This document shows, in pieces, positions 16,407 to 24,568 of a stretch of DNA of 31,897 nt. The notes below the pieces were generated by a model. It saw only the letters and a list, made by a program, of their open reading frames with translations. It was not told the DNA's origin and searched no databases. Location of the stretch: NCBI GenBank assembly GCA_022508865.1, contig JAFLUK010000004.1, positions 1 to 31,897 of the forward strand, read 5' to 3'. The stretch's first letter is position 1; each line of letters begins with the position of its first letter. This DNA comes from Oscillospiraceae bacterium (GTDB taxonomy: Bacteria > Bacillota > Clostridia > Oscillospirales > Acutalibacteraceae). The translations under genes and the position numbers were made by a program.

Positions 16407-16437
16407 GTTTTTATAATTAATTGGAGTTGACAACTAT

Positions 16438-17067
16438 ATGTTCAAAACTATAAAAGCCGACCTTAATGCCGTGATGGAAAGAGATCCTGCTGCAAGAAAC
16501 AAACTTGAGGTTTTTTTACTATACTCTGGCTACAAGGCGGTCAGAAGCCACAGACGTGCACATTGGTTTTTTAATCATAATATGAAATTTATTGCAAGAT
16601 CTATCAGCCAGCGCAGCCGTCACAAAACAGGAATAGAAATTCATCCCGGTGCAAAAATCGGCAAAGGATTGTTTATCGACCACGGTATGGGTGTTGTAAT
16701 CGGCGAAACAACAGTAATCGGCGACAACTGCACCCTGTATCAGGGAGTTACTCTTGGCGGTACAGGTAAAGAAACAGGCAAACGTCATCCAACCCTTGGC
16801 AATAATGTACTTGTGGGCAGTGGTGCAAAAGTCCTTGGACCCTTTACCGTTGGTGACAATTCACGAATAGCTGCCGGTGCGGTTGTACTGAACGAAATCC
16901 CTGCTGACTCTACTGCTGTAGGCGTGCCTGCACAGGTGGTTAAGATGAATGGTGAAAAGATTGATATTCTTGACCAAATTCATTACACTAACCCTGTAAC
17001 ACAGGAAATTCAAAGACTGGATAAAGAAATTAAACTGCTAAAACAAATATTGGAGGAAAGACAATGA
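16438..17067 (+). CDS. cysE: Serine O-acetyltransferase CysE
   Basis: Acetylates serine with acetyl-CoA to O-acetylserine, the direct precursor of cysteine. The 209-residue protein has the N-terminal helical region (1-~60) and a left-handed beta-helix of hexapeptide repeats (about 65-160) with HPGAKIGKGLFIDHGMGVVIGE cut into its known active-site parts (IHPGAKIG, IDHGMGVVIGE) and TLGGTGKETGKRHP. It is a short, EpsC-type form as in Firmicutes, not the ~270-residue enterobacterial type. Controlled by the T-box leader. Its TGA overlaps the cysS ATG by four bases. Confidence 0.95.
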   Translation: MFKTIKADLNAVMERDPAARNKLEVFLLYSGYKAVRSHRRAHWFFNHNMKFIARSISQRSRHKTGIEIHPGAKIGKGLFIDHGMGVVIGETTVIGDNCTLYQGVTLGGTGKETGKRHPTLGNNVLVGSGAKVLGPFTVGDNSRIAAGAVVLNEIPADSTAVGVPAQVVKMNGEKIDILDQIHYTNPVTQEIQRLDKEIKLLKQILEERQ

Positions 17068-18470
17068 TACTTTATAACACACTCGGAAACAAAAAAGGGG
17101 AATTCATTCCCCACACAGAAGGCAAGGTAAATATGTACACCTGCGGTCCTACTGTTTATCACTATGCCCACATTGGCAACCTGCGCACCTACATTATGGA
17201 GGATGTGCTTGAAAAATATTTGAGATATGCAGGCTATGACGTAAAAAGAGTTATGAATATAACCGATGTAGGCCACCTTTCCAGCGATGCTGACACAGGA
17301 GAGGACAAAATGCTTGCAGGAGCAAAAAGAGAGCACAAGTCTGTTCTTGAAATTGCTGACTTTTACACCAAGGCTTTTTTTGAGGACTGCAAAAAGCTGA
17401 ATATCAAAACTCCCGATGTTATCGAACCTGCAACACAGTGTATTCCTGAATTTATACAGATGGTTGATACCCTGCTTAAAAAGGGCTATGCCTACGAAGC
17501 CGGCGGCAATGTGTACTTTGATACTTCAAAGCTTGATGAGTACTATGTTTTCGGCAATCAGAACCAGGATGATTTGGAGGTTGGTGTTCGCGAAGATGTC
17601 AGCGAGGACGAAAACAAAAGGAATAAAACCGACTTTGTTCTTTGGTTTACAAAGAGTAAATTTGACGATCAGGAATTAAAGTGGGAAAGTCCCTGGGGAT
17701 ACGGTTATCCCGGCTGGCACATTGAATGCTCTGCAATTTCCATAAAGCACAACGGAGAGTATCTTGACCTTCACTGCGGCGGTGTGGATAATGCATTCCC
17801 CCACCACACCAATGAAATTGCACAGAGTGAAGCATACTTAGGTCACAAGTGGTGCTCCAACTGGTTTCATGTTACTCATCTTCTTGATGCAAGGGGCAAA
17901 ATGAGTAAGAGCAAGGGCGGTTTTCTTACTGTTTCTCTATTGGAAGAAAAGGGCTATAATCCTCTTGTTTACAGAATGTTCTGCCTTCAGTCCCACTACA
18001 GAAAACCTCTTACATTCAGCTTTGAAAATCTTGACAACACTGCAACAGCCTACAACAAGCTGTTGAAAAAGGTGTCTGCACTTTCTCCGCAGGGTGAACC
18101 GTCAACGGAGGAAGCAAAGCCATTTATTGACACTTTTAAGAAAAATATGGACAACGACCTTAATACCTCTCTTGGTATTACAAGCATTTATGATGTATTA
18201 AAGGCAAAAATAAGTGACAGCACAAAGCTGTATCTTATTAATGATTTTGACAAGGTGCTTGGTCTTGATTTGGTTAATCAGGCAAAGGAAATGGCTGAAA
18301 AAGCAAAATCCTCTATTGACACCGCTAAAGTAGAAGAGCTTATTAAAAAGCGTACAGAAGCAAGAGCCAAAAAGGATTGGGCAACTGCTGATATTATTCG
18401 TGATGAGCTTAACGCAATGAATATTGTAATCAAGGATACACCGGATGGAATTACCTGGTCAGTAAAATAA
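17064..18470 (+). CDS. cysS: Cysteine-tRNA ligase CysS
   Basis: Class I aminoacyl-tRNA synthetase charging tRNA-Cys. The 468-residue protein has the HIGH-type motif AHIGN preceded by the zinc-ligand cysteine in YTCGPTVY, the second zinc-ligand block (IECSAISIKH and DNAFPHHTNEIAQSE), and KMSKS in GKMSKSKGG. The DALR-like anticodon-binding part and a C-terminal segment (RTEARAKKDWATADIIRDEL) are complete. Cotranscription and four-base overlap with cysE place cysteine synthesis and charging under one tRNA-Cys-sensing switch. Confidence 0.97.
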   Translation: MILYNTLGNKKGEFIPHTEGKVNMYTCGPTVYHYAHIGNLRTYIMEDVLEKYLRYAGYDVKRVMNITDVGHLSSDADTGEDKMLAGAKREHKSVLEIADFYTKAFFEDCKKLNIKTPDVIEPATQCIPEFIQMVDTLLKKGYAYEAGGNVYFDTSKLDEYYVFGNQNQDDLEVGVREDVSEDENKRNKTDFVLWFTKSKFDDQELKWESPWGYGYPGWHIECSAISIKHNGEYLDLHCGGVDNAFPHHTNEIAQSEAYLGHKWCSNWFHVTHLLDARGKMSKSKGGFLTVSLLEEKGYNPLVYRMFCLQSHYRKPLTFSFENLDNTATAYNKLLKKVSALSPQGEPSTEEAKPFIDTFKKNMDNDLNTSLGITSIYDVLKAKISDSTKLYLINDFDKVLGLDLVNQAKEMAEKAKSSIDTAKVEELIKKRTEARAKKDWATADIIRDELNAMNIVIKDTPDGITWSVK

Positions 18471-18488
18471 TAATATATAACATAATTA

Positions 18489-18525
18489 AAAACCCTTCAC
18501 ATACATTTTAGTGGAGGGTTTTGTT
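18489..18525 (+). terminator. Hairpin after cysS that overlaps the deacetylase ribosome binding site
   Basis: AAAACCCTTCAC (18489-18500) pairs over 12 positions (one G-U) with GTGGAGGGTTTT (18511-18522), followed by GTT and the ATG of the next gene at 18526. It has the shape of a terminator with a short T run, but its 3' arm contains GGAGGG (18513-18518), the ribosome binding site of the deacetylase gene. It may therefore end most cysS transcripts and hide the binding site in the rest. Confidence 0.65.
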
Positions 18526-19302
18526 ATGCGACTATTTATTTTTGACAAAAAGGGTTTGGCCCTGATTATGGGATGTTTAATTGTGGCTCTATTTGCCATT
18601 GGCATAGTAACAAATACAGGAATGACTGCCGTTACCACAATGACAGAGCAAAAGGAACTCCCAATTTATTCTGTGGAAACAGAAAAAAAGCAAGTGTCCA
18701 TTTCCTTTGATGCCGCCTGGGGAGACGAGCAAACTCACGATTTGCTTAACATTTTGAAAAAGTATAATGTAAAGGCAACTTTTTTTCTTGTTGGCGATTG
18801 GGTAGACAATTTTCCCGATGATGTAAAAGATATTTACGACTGTGGTCATGATATTGGCAACCACAGCGACAGCCACCCACATATGACTCAGCTGTCGGAA
18901 GCAGACAGGCAGAAGGAAATACAAAACTGCAACAACAAAATTAAGGCTATCACAGGAAAAAAACCAAAGCTTTTCCGTGCGCCCTACGGCGACTACAACA
19001 ACGCTGTGGTACAAAGTGTAAAAAACGAAAAAATGTACTGTGTACAGTGGGACATTGACTCACTTGATTGGAAAGATCCTTCCCCTGCCGAAATGGTAAA
19101 CCGGATTGTACCAAAGCTTCAGAACGGCAGTATTATACTTATGCACAACGGAGCAAAAAATACTCCCGAGGCACTGCCGCTGATAATAGAAGCTGTCATT
19201 GACAAAGGATATGAATTTGTGCCTCTGTCAAAGCTGGTATGCAAAAACTGCAAAATAGACTATACCACAGACGTTACCGGACGTGTAATTAATGTCGAAT
19301 AA
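18526..19302 (+). CDS. Polysaccharide deacetylase, PdaB-like
   Basis: A 258-residue membrane-anchored NodB-fold protein: one TM helix (~11-29), then the catalytic domain outside the cell. Motif 1 is FDAAWGDE (61-68), the PdaB-type variant in which the second Asp of the usual TFDDGP is replaced; motif 2 is HSDSH (H113, H117); motif 3 is FRAPYGDYN (150-158). PdaB of B. subtilis acts in sporulation. An unusual CKNC pair lies near the C-terminus. The ATG at 18526 is preferred over the in-frame GTG at 18511, because GGAGGG lies between them. No separate promoter was found; expression depends on reading through the hairpin at 18489 unless an unseen promoter (for example for a sporulation sigma) exists inside cysS. 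Confidence 0.88.
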   Translation: MRLFIFDKKGLALIMGCLIVALFAIGIVTNTGMTAVTTMTEQKELPIYSVETEKKQVSISFDAAWGDEQTHDLLNILKKYNVKATFFLVGDWVDNFPDDVKDIYDCGHDIGNHSDSHPHMTQLSEADRQKEIQNCNNKIKAITGKKPKLFRAPYGDYNNAVVQSVKNEKMYCVQWDIDSLDWKDPSPAEMVNRIVPKLQNGSIILMHNGAKNTPEALPLIIEAVIDKGYEFVPLSKLVCKNCKIDYTTDVTGRVINVE

Positions 19303-19415
19303 TAAAATAATACCCATTATATTGTTACTTCAATGCCATAGCGATAAAATTTTAAAATTTCACACAAAAAACACATAATTTTTACAACATTTGTATAGTA
19401 AAATAAAAAACCTTG

Positions 19416-19424
19416 TGATATAAT
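19416..19424 (+). promoter_or_regulatory. Predicted extended -10 promoter for the ABC operon
   Basis: TGATATAAT (19416-19424) is a perfect extended -10. The -35 region at normal spacing is poor (TTGTAT at 19391 would need a 22-base spacer), so an activator may be needed. The ribosome binding site GAAAGGG follows at 19443-19449. Confidence 0.5.
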
Positions 19425-19458
19425 AGACCTATATAATTATACCGAAAGGGCAATTGGT

Positions 19459-21054
19459 ATGAAAGGCACTAAAAAAATCACAAGGTCTTTTATTTCTGTT
19501 GTGTTAGCCGCGGTTATGTGTTTTTTTGCTGCTTGCAGTGGTGAAAAAGAATATATAACTGCAGATGAAACGAATCAGACAGAAGAAAAGGCAAAGGCAG
19601 AAAACAGGGTGACAATTTACACCTATGTTGACCCAAGCAGTGAAAGTCAGGAATATAACTACGATTCTATGTTCTACTATCCTCTACTTGAGATGGTACA
19701 TATGTACAATAACTACTGCTCCCTTAATTTTATGGGTAAAGATTCTGTAACGGTAGTACGTTTTCCCTCCCGTGACAGAATGATACAGCAAATGTCAACA
19801 GAAATTATGGCAGGTGGCGGTCCCGACATTATTGCTCTTGATAACGAACTACCCATTAATAAGCTGATTAAGCAGGAGGCATTTGTGGACCTTAATCCAT
19901 ACATTGAAAAGGATAATTCGGAACGTGCAATTGACCTTCGCAACTTTAACAAAAGCATTATGGACACAGGTGTTTTTAAGGGCAAAAGATATATGATTCC
20001 AATGCTTTATATGCCTGATATTTCTCTTACCGATACTTCTGTTGAAGATAAATACGGCCTAAAGTCAGGTGAGCAAATCACATATGATAATATGGATAAA
20101 AAGCTTGATAAATTTCTAAAGGATAACGAAAAGACAAGCTTCCTTGAGGGGTACGAAAGCTCAAAAAATTTGCTGTTTACCTATATTCAAAGGAATATCA
20201 ACATTGAAAAACAGACTGTTTCCTTTGACACAAAAGACTTTAGAAAAAACATTGAATATTTAAAAAAACTGGTTACTAAAGGTAAAATCCGAGAGGGCGA
20301 ATATAACAGCTACAGCGACAAAACCTGTATGCTGAACAAGGGTTTTTATGACAGTATGTCAGCAAAATATGACCCTATTAACTATTGTCTTCCGGAAATA
20401 CATAATAGATGCACTGACTCCTGGGGTATGGAAGATGTTGACCCCGATAAACTGAACAGCTATGCACAGTACTTCTATTCGGAACTGTACGACGAGGACA
20501 AGCTGTATATGGAAAATTATAAGATGTTTCAGGACTATGTCTATGAGCAAGAGTTTGGTAAGTTTGAGGACTCCCTTAACGGGGCTGTGAGAAATGACTT
20601 TGTCAGCGACATTGCAGAAAGAGATGACCAGAAGTCCGGTACAATAACCTGTGGATTTATGATTAATGCTAACTCAAAATTCAAGGACAAGGCATATGAA
20701 TTTATTAAATATTCACTTTGTGAAAGAATGCAAAGATATATAACATATGATGCCACTGCTTCAAACTATAGCAACAACACCTTCAATCTTCCTGTTAACA
20801 CAGAGGCACTGAAAAATTCCTACACTGCTATGGGCTACAGTGAAAAAAGGATAAATAAAATCACAAAGAACAGTACCACAATGGAAAGGTACCTGAACTA
20901 TATAATCAACCTTAACGATTTTAAAATCAACGACGGATATTATCAAAAAAATGTTATTGGGGATTTGGTTGAAAATTACCTTAATAACAAAATTTCACAG
21001 GACAGCTTTATTACTAACTTAATTTCAAAAACAAAGATTTATCTTTATGAATAG
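19459..21054 (+). CDS. ABC transporter solute-binding lipoprotein (family 1 type)
   Basis: A 531-residue predicted lipoprotein: signal helix ~8-23 and lipobox FAAC with acylated C26. The mature part has the extracellular solute-binding pattern, with GGGPDIIALDNELPINKLI followed by FVDLNPYIEKD, and a late SGTITCGFMINANSKFKDKAYEFIKYSL block typical of family 1 sugar-binding proteins. It is about 100 residues longer than most sugar-binding proteins. Substrate unknown; an oligosaccharide is the usual guess for this permease type. First gene of the operon, nine bases before the permease gene. Confidence 0.85.
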   Translation: MKGTKKITRSFISVVLAAVMCFFAACSGEKEYITADETNQTEEKAKAENRVTIYTYVDPSSESQEYNYDSMFYYPLLEMVHMYNNYCSLNFMGKDSVTVVRFPSRDRMIQQMSTEIMAGGGPDIIALDNELPINKLIKQEAFVDLNPYIEKDNSERAIDLRNFNKSIMDTGVFKGKRYMIPMLYMPDISLTDTSVEDKYGLKSGEQITYDNMDKKLDKFLKDNEKTSFLEGYESSKNLLFTYIQRNINIEKQTVSFDTKDFRKNIEYLKKLVTKGKIREGEYNSYSDKTCMLNKGFYDSMSAKYDPINYCLPEIHNRCTDSWGMEDVDPDKLNSYAQYFYSELYDEDKLYMENYKMFQDYVYEQEFGKFEDSLNGAVRNDFVSDIAERDDQKSGTITCGFMINANSKFKDKAYEFIKYSLCERMQRYITYDATASNYSNNTFNLPVNTEALKNSYTAMGYSEKRINKITKNSTTMERYLNYIINLNDFKINDGYYQKNVIGDLVENYLNNKISQDSFITNLISKTKIYLYE

Positions 21055-21062
21055 GTACAAAA

Positions 21063-21914
21063 ATGAAATTTGAAAAAAGACAGATTGTATGGGCATATCT
21101 TTTTCTTTTGCCCTCATTATTAGGCATTGCAGTGTTTTATGTAATTCCCTACATTATGTGTGTTTACAGCAGCTTTGTTAAGGGAGGCAGCTTTGCAGGG
21201 CTTGACAATTACATTGCAATTTTTCAGAACAGTGCATTTTTAAACGCACTGAAAAATACAATGATTTTTACTACGATTGCAATTCCCTCACTGATGATAA
21301 TATCATTCTTGATTGCAAAATTTTTAAGTTCCTTTAAAAACATTTCTGCATTTTTCAGAAGTGCATACTTAATGCCGATTGTTATCCCTGCCGCCTCTCT
21401 TGTGTATGTGTGGCAGCTGATGTTTGACGACTACGGAATAATCAACAATATTCTCAATTCCCTTGGCATTGACAGTGTACATTTCTTTAGTAGCGGATAT
21501 TCTATGGTAATGATTATTCTCATCTACATCTGGAAAAACTGCGGCTTCTGCGTAATCCTCTTTACCTCAGGTCTTGCAAATTTGCCAAAGTCTGTACACG
21601 AAAGTGCATATATTGAGGGTGCAAGCTCCTTTAGAACAACTATAAAAATCACCCTACCGTTAATAACCCCTACTACATTTTTTGTGTTTTTAATGGCGGT
21701 TATTAACTCCTTCAGAATGTTCAGAGAGTCATTTTCTCTCTTTGGCACCTATCCCAACGAGAACGTGTACTTTCTCCAAAACTTCATTAACAACAACTAC
21801 AACAACTTTAACTACAGTCAGCTTTCTTCCTCTGCAATTGTTATGTCACTCATCTTTATTGGCATAATGCTTCTGTTCTTTACTTACGAAAGAAAAGCTA
21901 ACTATATGGAATAA
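21063..21914 (+). CDS. ABC transporter permease, MalF/UgpA type
   Basis: A 283-residue inner-membrane permease with about six TM helices, starting WAYLFLLPSLLGIAVFY as in carbohydrate-uptake (CUT1) permeases. The EAA loop that contacts the ATPase is YIEGASSFRTTIKITLP (about 181-197). It should pair with the next permease. Start chosen from the position of family homology; the ribosome binding site is weak (AGGTACAAAAATG), so coupling to the upstream gene is likely. Confidence 0.92.
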   Translation: MKFEKRQIVWAYLFLLPSLLGIAVFYVIPYIMCVYSSFVKGGSFAGLDNYIAIFQNSAFLNALKNTMIFTTIAIPSLMIISFLIAKFLSSFKNISAFFRSAYLMPIVIPAASLVYVWQLMFDDYGIINNILNSLGIDSVHFFSSGYSMVMIILIYIWKNCGFCVILFTSGLANLPKSVHESAYIEGASSFRTTIKITLPLITPTTFFVFLMAVINSFRMFRESFSLFGTYPNENVYFLQNFINNNYNNFNYSQLSSSAIVMSLIFIGIMLLFFTYERKANYME

Positions 21915-21934
21915 TCAACCAAGAGGTTTAAAAA

Positions 21935-22789
21935 ATGATTACCAAAATAAAAGAAAAGTTGAAAAAATTAACCATTAAATCGGCTTTGAAGTACTCCCTG
22001 CTTATTGCGCTTACAATTATATTTCTCCTTCCTGTTGTATACATGGTTACTAGCTCCTTTATGTCATCAAAGGAAGTCACCGGTATGCTGGACTTTACCA
22101 CAGGGGAATATGCTTCATTCAAGCTGATACCAAGGGATTTTTCTCTTGAACAGTACTACAAGGTGTTTTTCCGAAACAGTGAGTATTTAAGCGAATTTTG
22201 GAACTCCGTGCTTATAACATTGCCAACTGTAATCGGTCAGCTGATAGTATCTGCTCTTGCCGCCTTTGCCTTTGGCAAGCTGAAATTCCCCGGCAGAGAT
22301 AAAATTTTCTTTGTATATATGATACTGCTTATACTCCCCATTCAGGTTACACTTGTACCAAGCTACTATATGTATCAAAAAATCAACCTGCTGAACAATG
22401 TAATGAGCATTATTCTCCCCGGTACATTTTCAGCCTTTGGTATTTGTCTTTTGCGTCAGAGTGTACGTTATATTTCCGATTCATCAATAGAAGCCGCCAG
22501 AGTTGACGGTGCTTCTTACCTGAAAATTTTTTTCAAGATTATATTGCCCCAAATCAGAGGCGGGCTTATAGCGCTGGCACTGCTCACCTTTGTAGATACC
22601 TGGGGTGTGGTTGAACAACCTCTTATCTACTTTACAGACAAAGCAAAGTACCCCCTTTCCGTTTCTCTTTCTGTTAGCACGGCGGATATAAGCATTGTGT
22701 TTGCCTGTGGTGTTATGTTTATGATACCTGCACTTATAATCTACTTCCTTGGAGAAAAGAACCTACGCAGTTCCTTCTCCAGAATATAG
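21935..22789 (+). CDS. ABC transporter permease, MalG/UgpE type
   Basis: A 284-residue permease with about six TM helices and the EAA loop ARVDGASYLKIFFKIILP (about 188-205). The N-terminus TMVYMV-like region (LLPVVYMVTSSFMSSKEV) is typical of the MalG subfamily. Ribosome binding site AAGAGG about eleven bases upstream. With the previous permease and the binding protein it forms a CUT1-type importer. No MsmX/MalK-type ATPase gene lies in this operon; in Firmicutes such importers often share an ATPase encoded elsewhere. Confidence 0.92.
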   Translation: MITKIKEKLKKLTIKSALKYSLLIALTIIFLLPVVYMVTSSFMSSKEVTGMLDFTTGEYASFKLIPRDFSLEQYYKVFFRNSEYLSEFWNSVLITLPTVIGQLIVSALAAFAFGKLKFPGRDKIFFVYMILLILPIQVTLVPSYYMYQKINLLNNVMSIILPGTFSAFGICLLRQSVRYISDSSIEAARVDGASYLKIFFKIILPQIRGGLIALALLTFVDTWGVVEQPLIYFTDKAKYPLSVSLSVSTADISIVFACGVMFMIPALIIYFLGEKNLRSSFSRI

Positions 22790-22798
22790 GGTGATATT

Positions 22799-23218
22799 AT
22801 GAAAGAAAAAAACATAAGAAAAAAAGTTCAGATTGGCATAATAACCTTTGGGGTTTTATTCTTTTTTGTTTTGGGTATGCTCACCTATTTTTCCTCACAA
22901 ATTGACAGTCTGCTTTACCCCGTGGTAACAGCTGCTACATCTTCAACAGGAAAACTTAATCCCCCTCCGGATTATATACCTGAATTTGACTACAACACTC
23001 TTGTACCTTCATCTGCTGTCAAGGGCAACAAGGTACAGTGCCTGCGGAAAAATCAGGACGGTACATACACCGTTTATTATTACGAAGCAGAAATTGTAGA
23101 CAGCAATGCAGTACAAACCGAGCTTGCACATACAGGTGACGCCCTTGTGGTGGTTTGCAACTCCACCAAGGAGCTAAAAGACGGTGACAAGGTACTGGTA
23201 AGAGCAGGTGTGCTATGA
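22799..23218 (+). CDS. Short membrane-anchored protein resembling the C-terminal part of a membrane-fusion/adaptor protein
   Basis: A 139-residue protein with one TM helix (~11-33) and an extracellular domain. The domain shows LVPSSAVKGNKVQCLRKNQDG and ends with DGDKVLVR, the pattern of the C-terminal membrane-proximal part of MacA/HlyD-type adaptors, where VP-x-x-AV precedes a strand-rich module and a closing 'L.dGd.V' segment. The coiled-coil hairpin and lipoyl parts of a normal adaptor (about 350-400 residues) are missing, so it is either a degenerated or a minimal adaptor. It overlaps the next gene by four bases (ATGA), implying they work together. The family call is moderate; function is unknown. 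Confidence 0.55.
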   Translation: MKEKNIRKKVQIGIITFGVLFFFVLGMLTYFSSQIDSLLYPVVTAATSSTGKLNPPPDYIPEFDYNTLVPSSAVKGNKVQCLRKNQDGTYTVYYYEAEIVDSNAVQTELAHTGDALVVVCNSTKELKDGDKVLVRAGVL

Positions 23219-24507
23219 GAAAGTCAAAAATTATTTCCTTTGTAATCATCACCCTTGTAATGCTTATTTCTGTAGGTAGTTTTTCCTATGTACTTGACAA
23301 CTACAAAAGCCAGAACAAAAACACTGTTATAAGCATTCAGAACGTTGCTTCCCAAGGAAAGTCAAAGTCAACCATAGGGGACTATGAAGCCCTCCTTGAC
23401 TCGTATGAGGAAATGCAAGACTCCGGCTTTTACAGTGAGCTATCTAACCAAAAAGTATATTCAGCAAAGGTAACTCCTGTACTGACAAACAGCAATTACT
23501 TAAGAATAAACAATATTTCCTACACAGGCGAGGGCTTTACAGAAGCAATGGTAAAGCAGGGACTATCAACAGTAATCGTTGGCAAAAGCCTTGCAAACAA
23601 GTACTTTTATGGTGACAGAGCCATTGGCAGAACCTTTAAAATGTCTGGCACACGCTACAGAATCACAGGAATTTATGATGATAAAAATGATGTTCTTAAC
23701 AATCTTTTTAAGGACGGTAAAGAGAGAATTTTCATCAACTACACAGGATATAACAACTATAAAAATCAGGTTGTCCACCAATTAAGTTGTACTGCTGACA
23801 GCAAGGCTTATAACAAATTTGCAGGTGCAGGGCTGAAGAACTTTGTCAGAGTAAGCTTTGAAGAGAAGAATATGGCTGTGAATGACTTCACTGTTATTAT
23901 TTCCTTAATACTGATTTTTGTAATTTCCGTTTACCTGATAAAATTATGGATTTATTCACTGAAAAGCACCACTTTGTTTTTTCACAAAAAGCTTGAAAAA
24001 AACTATGTGTTTAAAATGCTTGCAAGCAATGTGCCCTCACTGCTGATAAGAAGTTTAATAATAATCGGCATTCCTGTGGGACTGTTTTTCCTTGTTATTT
24101 TTGTAACATCTGACTTCCACATTGTCTATAACTACATTGACAGAGAAAATCTATTTGACATTTCATTTATGATTAAAAAGCTGGCAGAGGTTTTGGGTAA
24201 CGAGAGAGCAATGGTATACGGCGGAAACCCCTACTTTATAAATCTTTACAACGGCACTTTGCTGATTCTTGCAGGGCTTACCCCAATTGTAACCACAATG
24301 TTCTTTTTCTTCTTCCACAGCCTTGTAAACCTTTTTGAAGAGAGAAAGCCGAAATACATTATTACAGGGATTTTCCTTATCATTTCCGTAATATCTGCAA
24401 TCACCTCATTTGTGGGTGGTGTTGGATATTCTTTCCTTCAAATCACATTGCTTATAACGGCAGTTTTAATTTTGAAATGTGTAAGGGATTATTTGAAGCA
24501 AGCATAA
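23215..24507 (+). CDS. MacB/FtsX-like ABC permease with extracellular core domain
   Basis: A 430-residue membrane protein. TM1 (~8-28) is followed by a ~195-residue extracellular domain with STVIVGKSLANKYFYGDRAIG and FKMSGTRYRITGIYDD (cut for length), the signature of the MacB periplasmic core domain. The C-terminal half has TM segments at about 225-247, 278-300, 345-370, 379-400 and 403-424. Classical MacB/FtsX proteins have four TM helices, so one or two extra are present. No ATPase is fused or adjacent. With the upstream short adaptor-like gene it looks like a MacAB-type pair added to a sugar importer operon. Last gene of the unit; a strong terminator follows. Confidence 0.7.
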   Translation: MRKSKIISFVIITLVMLISVGSFSYVLDNYKSQNKNTVISIQNVASQGKSKSTIGDYEALLDSYEEMQDSGFYSELSNQKVYSAKVTPVLTNSNYLRINNISYTGEGFTEAMVKQGLSTVIVGKSLANKYFYGDRAIGRTFKMSGTRYRITGIYDDKNDVLNNLFKDGKERIFINYTGYNNYKNQVVHQLSCTADSKAYNKFAGAGLKNFVRVSFEEKNMAVNDFTVIISLILIFVISVYLIKLWIYSLKSTTLFFHKKLEKNYVFKMLASNVPSLLIRSLIIIGIPVGLFFLVIFVTSDFHIVYNYIDRENLFDISFMIKKLAEVLGNERAMVYGGNPYFINLYNGTLLILAGLTPIVTTMFFFFFHSLVNLFEERKPKYIITGIFLIISVISAITSFVGGVGYSFLQITLLITAVLILKCVRDYLKQA

Positions 24508-24520
24508 GGTTTAAGATTAT

Positions 24521-24548
24521 GGGCTGAACATTTTGTTCAGCCCTTTTT
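24521..24548 (+). terminator. Rho-independent terminator of the ABC operon
   Basis: GGGCTGAAC (24521-24529) and GTTCAGCCC (24535-24543) form a perfect nine-pair stem with a five-base loop and TTTTT tail. Confidence 0.92.
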
Positions 24549-24568
24549 ATCCGCTCTTTTATAAATAA

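Noticed and set aside
19303..19415. TTGTAT as a -35 box for the ABC operon
   Set aside because: It would need a 22-base spacer; only the extended -10 is supported.
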